The position numbers and the translations under genes were made by a program. Of a DNA stretch of 64,000 nucleotides, positions 60,918-64,000 are shown piece after piece. Origin of the DNA: Pseudomonas sp. FEN. Its GTDB lineage: Bacteria; Pseudomonadota; Gammaproteobacteria; Pseudomonadales; Pseudomonadaceae. Below the pieces are notes generated by a model. That model was not told the DNA's origin. It saw only the letters and a list, made by a program, of their open reading frames with translations, and did no database searches. Location of the stretch: positions 62,001 to 126,000 of the forward strand of contig NZ_CAJFDC010000014.1 of assembly GCF_904067045.1 (NCBI RefSeq), in the 5' to 3' direction. Numbering within the stretch: position 1 is the stretch's first letter; every line of letters starts with the position of its first letter.

Positions 60918-63209
60918 TCAAAGGTTCTCGTAGCGGTTCATATCGAGCACACCGGCATTCACCGGGTCGGTTTCCCGCAGGTAGGTCGTCAGATCGTGGA
61001 AATACACCCAGAACTGCGGATGACTGCGGCGAATTCCCCAGCGCTGGACGATCTGCTCGAACCCGGCGGCGTCCTTGGCCTGTTCCATGGCATCGACAAA
61101 CGCCGGCACCTGATCGGCCGGAATATTGAACAGGAAGTTCGGGTAGCTGCTGAGAATCCCCGGGTAAATGGTCACGGTGTCCAGCCCCGACTGATAGCGA
61201 GATTCCTCACCGAGCATGAACGCCACGTTGCTATGGGCACGATTGCGCAACAGGCTGTAGATCTCGCGCTTGCCACCACGGCTTTCGATACGCAACATCG
61301 TGGCTTCCGGCAACTGGTCGATGACCTTGAGCCCGGCCGCCGGACGCGCGGTCAAACGACTCAGGGACTGCTCGGCCTCCTGCAACTGCGGGTCGATATT
61401 CGGTCGTGAACAGTACGCACCGGCACACCGGTTGATCGGGTCCGGGTGGGCATTGAGATCGCCGTAGCGCACCAGTAACTGCTTGGCGAAATCGCGCTTG
61501 GGATCCTTTTCATCGAGCTGCAGGGCACTCGGCTTGCTGTTGTCGATGTGCTCGTAGTCGAGCCACATCTTCACCTTACCGCCGTTCTGGTACCAGTCGT
61601 CAAGGTAAGCGTCGCGCGAGTTCGCCGGCATCAGGCGCAGGAAATTCTGCTCGGCGCCGTTGCGGATCAGGTCGAAATACAGCCGCGTCTGCGCCTGGTG
61701 CGACACATTACCGAACACATCGAAGTTCACCACCAACTGATAGTACGTGCGCTCCAGCAGTGGGTAATCGAACAGCCACATCGTCTGTGGCACCTCGCCG
61801 ATCAGGCCCTTGCTCACCGTGGCGCTATCGAAATGGCGGAAAATACTCAGCAACGCGTTGTCGTTACCGGCCCACAAGGTCGACCAGCTCGGTGCCCGGA
61901 CATTGGCGTAGGCGTCCCTGCGCAAGGCTTCATACTCGTTGCGCTTGTCGCGATAGGCCAACCACAGGCTCAACACACTGCCGACATCGTCATTCTGTCC
62001 CGGCATCGCCAGTAACGGTGTGGCGGCGCCGCGATAAACGGGATCGGTGATGTAGAGATCATGCTCCGGTGCCTGGAACAGCGCCCAGAAGTTGTCACGG
62101 ATCACGTCGCTGGCAATTTGCCCACGACAGACCGGGCCACGGATAAAGGTATCGACAAAGTACTCGGCGTTGTCGAGCATGAACTGATAGCGGGCCGCCG
62201 CCGGGATCGCCTCGAAGGTTTCAAACGGGTTGGCCCGCCGCCGCGGGCCGTAGCCCGGCGAGGCCGTGACCTGCCAGTTGCCGCTGTAGAACAGGGTCTT
62301 GATCCGCGCCATCTTCGCGGCGCTCAGGCCGAAGGTGATGTGAGTCTTGTAGACAATGACGCCCTGCACCGGCATCAGTCGGTAGTAGATCTGGACGCCC
62401 GGGTCATCGTTCGGGCGTCGGGTGTTGATCAGGTCGATGGGTTGGCCGCTGGGCGTGCGCGAACGGACCCACTGGAAGAAATGCCCCGAGTCGCCGCCGT
62501 CAAAGTAGATATGGGCCAGGAACCAGTGTTCGAACAACCAGCGCGCGACCAGGCTTTCGCGGGCGCCCGGGGCATTGAGCAAGCCCTCCCACGCGGCGAT
62601 CTGCAGCGTTTCCCGGGCACTCGGCGCCACCCCTTGCTCGTCGACCGGCGCTCCGGCCGCGAGCCAGCGTTGCAGGGTCTGGTACTGCTGCTCGGTCAAA
62701 CCGGTCACTGCCAGTGGCATGCCCTCTTTCGGATGGGCACCGGCATAGGCGGCGAACTCGTCCGGTAACGGACACATGTTCTCGCGCTGCAAGCCCAGCA
62801 CAATCTCTTCTGGCAACTTGGCGTTGGGTTGCAACGGGGTGCGGTGGCCGAGCTCCAGCATGCGCGCCATCAGCGCGGCCTGGCTGCCCTGGGCGTCGAG
62901 TACCGAATAGAAGCCCTTGCCCCGCCAGGCAGCCGGCCCCTGGGCATCGTAGAACAGCCGGGTCGGGCGTGCCACTTCGCTGCGCGTACCATCATAGACC
63001 AGGGCCTTCGAACCTCCCCGGGTGGCCCCTTCCGCACTGCCCAGGTTGAGCTGGCACGCCGAGTCATAGCAGGCGTGGCAAGCGACACACTTCTCGGTAA
63101 AAATCGGCTGAACATCGCGGGTATAGGAAATCGCCGGCGCCGGGCCTTGTGCCTCAGCGACACCGCTAAACAATAGCAGCAAGAAAAAACCCATAGCTCT
63201 GTGCGACAT
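60918..63209 (-). CDS. cti: Fatty acid cis/trans isomerase
   Basis: 763 residues. A signal peptide ends near AEA-QG. The heme-binding CVACH is at 41-45 in a short cytochrome c-like region. Cti of Pseudomonas converts cis to trans unsaturated acyl chains in place, stiffening the membrane under solvent or heat stress. Upstream gene metH is divergent. Confidence 0.95.
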   Translation of the reverse strand: MSHRAMGFFLLLLFSGVAEAQGPAPAISYTRDVQPIFTEKCVACHACYDSACQLNLGSAEGATRGGSKALVYDGTRSEVARPTRLFYDAQGPAAWRGKGFYSVLDAQGSQAALMARMLELGHRTPLQPNAKLPEEIVLGLQRENMCPLPDEFAAYAGAHPKEGMPLAVTGLTEQQYQTLQRWLAAGAPVDEQGVAPSARETLQIAAWEGLLNAPGARESLVARWLFEHWFLAHIYFDGGDSGHFFQWVRSRTPSGQPIDLINTRRPNDDPGVQIYYRLMPVQGVIVYKTHITFGLSAAKMARIKTLFYSGNWQVTASPGYGPRRRANPFETFEAIPAAARYQFMLDNAEYFVDTFIRGPVCRGQIASDVIRDNFWALFQAPEHDLYITDPVYRGAATPLLAMPGQNDDVGSVLSLWLAYRDKRNEYEALRRDAYANVRAPSWSTLWAGNDNALLSIFRHFDSATVSKGLIGEVPQTMWLFDYPLLERTYYQLVVNFDVFGNVSHQAQTRLYFDLIRNGAEQNFLRLMPANSRDAYLDDWYQNGGKVKMWLDYEHIDNSKPSALQLDEKDPKRDFAKQLLVRYGDLNAHPDPINRCAGAYCSRPNIDPQLQEAEQSLSRLTARPAAGLKVIDQLPEATMLRIESRGGKREIYSLLRNRAHSNVAFMLGEESRYQSGLDTVTIYPGILSSYPNFLFNIPADQVPAFVDAMEQAKDAAGFEQIVQRWGIRRSHPQFWVYFHDLTTYLRETDPVNAGVLDMNRYENL

Positions 63210-63262
63210 ATCCCTGGTCCTGAAAGAAAACGCGCAATTCTACCGCGTCAACCCGCCTTGAA

Positions 63263-63279
63263 CATGAGCAATATTCATG
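63263..63279. promoter_or_regulatory. MetR-like palindrome upstream of metH
   Basis: CATGAGCAATATTCATG: CATGA and TCATG are inverted, and TGAG-N5-TTCA differs by one base from the MetR pattern TGAA-N5-TTCA. It is 80 bases before the metH ATG. MetR activates met genes in enterics; the link here is by analogy. Confidence 0.45.
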
Positions 63280-63358
63280 AAAACCGCCCGGCACTCCAAA
63301 AGCGCACAGGTTTGCTATGATCGTGGCTCTTTCTGTATCCGTCCTTCAGGTAGTTTCC

Positions 63359-64000
63359 ATGTCCGATCGCAGTGCTCGCCTTTATGCTCTCCAGCAAGCT
63401 CTCAAAGAGCGCATTCTGATTCTCGACGGCGGCATGGGCACCATGATCCAGAGCTACAAGCTCGAGGAACAGGACTATCGTGGCAAACGTTTCGCCGACT
63501 GGCCCAGCGATGTCAAGGGTAACAACGACCTGCTGGTCATTACCCGCCCGGATGTGATCGGCGCGATCGAGAAGGCCTACCTGGATGCTGGCGCCGATAT
63601 CCTCGAAACCAACACCTTCAATGCCACCCAGGTGTCCCAGGCCGACTACGGCATGGAAGCGCTGGTCTACGAACTCAACGTGGAAGGCGCCCGTCTGGCG
63701 CGCAAGGTGGCCGATGCGAAAACCCTGGAGACGCCGGACAAGCCGCGTTTCGTTGCCGGGGTACTGGGCCCGACCAGCCGCACCTGCTCGCTGTCCCCGG
63801 ACGTGAACAACCCCGGCTACCGCAATGTGACCTTCGATGAGCTGGTGGAGAACTACACCGAGGCCACCAAGGGCCTGATCGAAGGCGGTGCCGACCTGAT
63901 CCTGATCGAGACTATTTTCGACACCCTCAATGCCAAGGCGGCGATCTTCGCCGTGCAGGGCGTGTATGAAGAACTCGGCTTCGAACTGCCGATCATGATT
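63359..64000 (+). CDS. metH: Cobalamin-dependent methionine synthase (5' part)
   Basis: The 214 codons from ATG 63359 run open to the end of the window. They begin MSDRSARLYALQQALKERIL and contain ILDGGMGTMIQ, ETNTFNATQ and SLSPDVNNPG, the homocysteine-binding domain of MetH. The rest (about 1000 residues, with folate, B12 and activation domains) lies outside. It uses methylcobalamin and is divergent from cti. The cobalamin genes lie about 6 kb upstream in the same window. Confidence 0.95.
   Translation, partial: MSDRSARLYALQQALKERILILDGGMGTMIQSYKLEEQDYRGKRFADWPSDVKGNNDLLVITRPDVIGAIEKAYLDAGADILETNTFNATQVSQADYGMEALVYELNVEGARLARKVADAKTLETPDKPRFVAGVLGPTSRTCSLSPDVNNPGYRNVTFDELVENYTEATKGLIEGGADLILIETIFDTLNAKAAIFAVQGVYEELGFELPIMI

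Noticed and set aside
1..64000. CRISPR array, tRNA, rRNA, intact prophage or insertion sequence
   Set aside because: No regularly spaced repeats, cloverleaf, rRNA segment, transposase or phage structural gene was seen on either strand.

Overview
The window looks like a stretch of chromosome from a fluorescent-group Pseudomonas. The coding sequence is GC-rich and gene density is high. Several gene sets are typical of that group: mexEF-oprN, cti, nfuA, cbtBA-cobE-cobM behind a cobalamin riboswitch, metH, and many LysR/AraC regulators. No rRNA, tRNA, CRISPR array or intact mobile element was seen.

Layout. 0-3.5 kb: tail of an unidentified gene, then an envelope pair (helical-repeat protein and DUF3142 lipoprotein). 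3.5-4.7 kb: a persulfide-type module (BigR/PigS-like ArsR regulator plus two YeeE/YedE half-transporters). 5-9.4 kb: idi, then a two-gene DNA-repair operon (FAN1-like VRR-NUC nuclease and XPD/DinG-like helicase) with a LexA-type box in front. 9.5-12.9 kb: an unrecognised pair, a PP-loop ATP-pyrophosphatase-like protein and a MocR-like protein that has lost the PLP lysine, preceded by a palindrome-rich leader and a possible small ORF. 13-15.2 kb: divergent MDR oxidoreductase and LysR. 15.2-18.8 kb: a scarred accessory segment holding an integrase remnant, OYE/HxlR, nitroreductase with a coupled 55-codon ORF, a beheaded LysR gene and an aldo/keto reductase with an internal in-frame deletion.

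18.9-24.3 kb: an AraC-controlled catabolic operon (MFS importer, FAH-family hydrolase, SDR, 2-hydroxyacid dehydrogenase), probably for an organic or sugar acid. 24.3-30.7 kb: LysR/MFS, alkene reductase, tandem LysR genes and an aldo/keto reductase. 30.8-39 kb: a NIT-domain chemoreceptor and a complete alpha-glucoside (trehalose/maltose type) uptake system: LamB-type porin diverging from a ThuEFGK-like ABC operon. 39-45 kb: mexEF-oprN. 45-55.3 kb: a TPR protein and a large phosphorelay cluster with two hybrid kinases, a REC-kinase, three single-domain or terminal receivers, a stand-alone CheB esterase and CheR, but no CheA, CheW or chemoreceptor. 55.5-58.4 kb: B12 riboswitch, cobalt transporter and cobalamin genes, Nudix hydrolase. 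58.5-64 kb: nfuA, EamA exporter with divergent AraC regulator, cti, and the start of metH running off the window.

The least-explained pieces are the PP-loop/degenerate-MocR pair with its leader, and the CheB/CheR phosphorelay cluster. The best new regulatory inference is SOS control of the FAN1-helicase operon.
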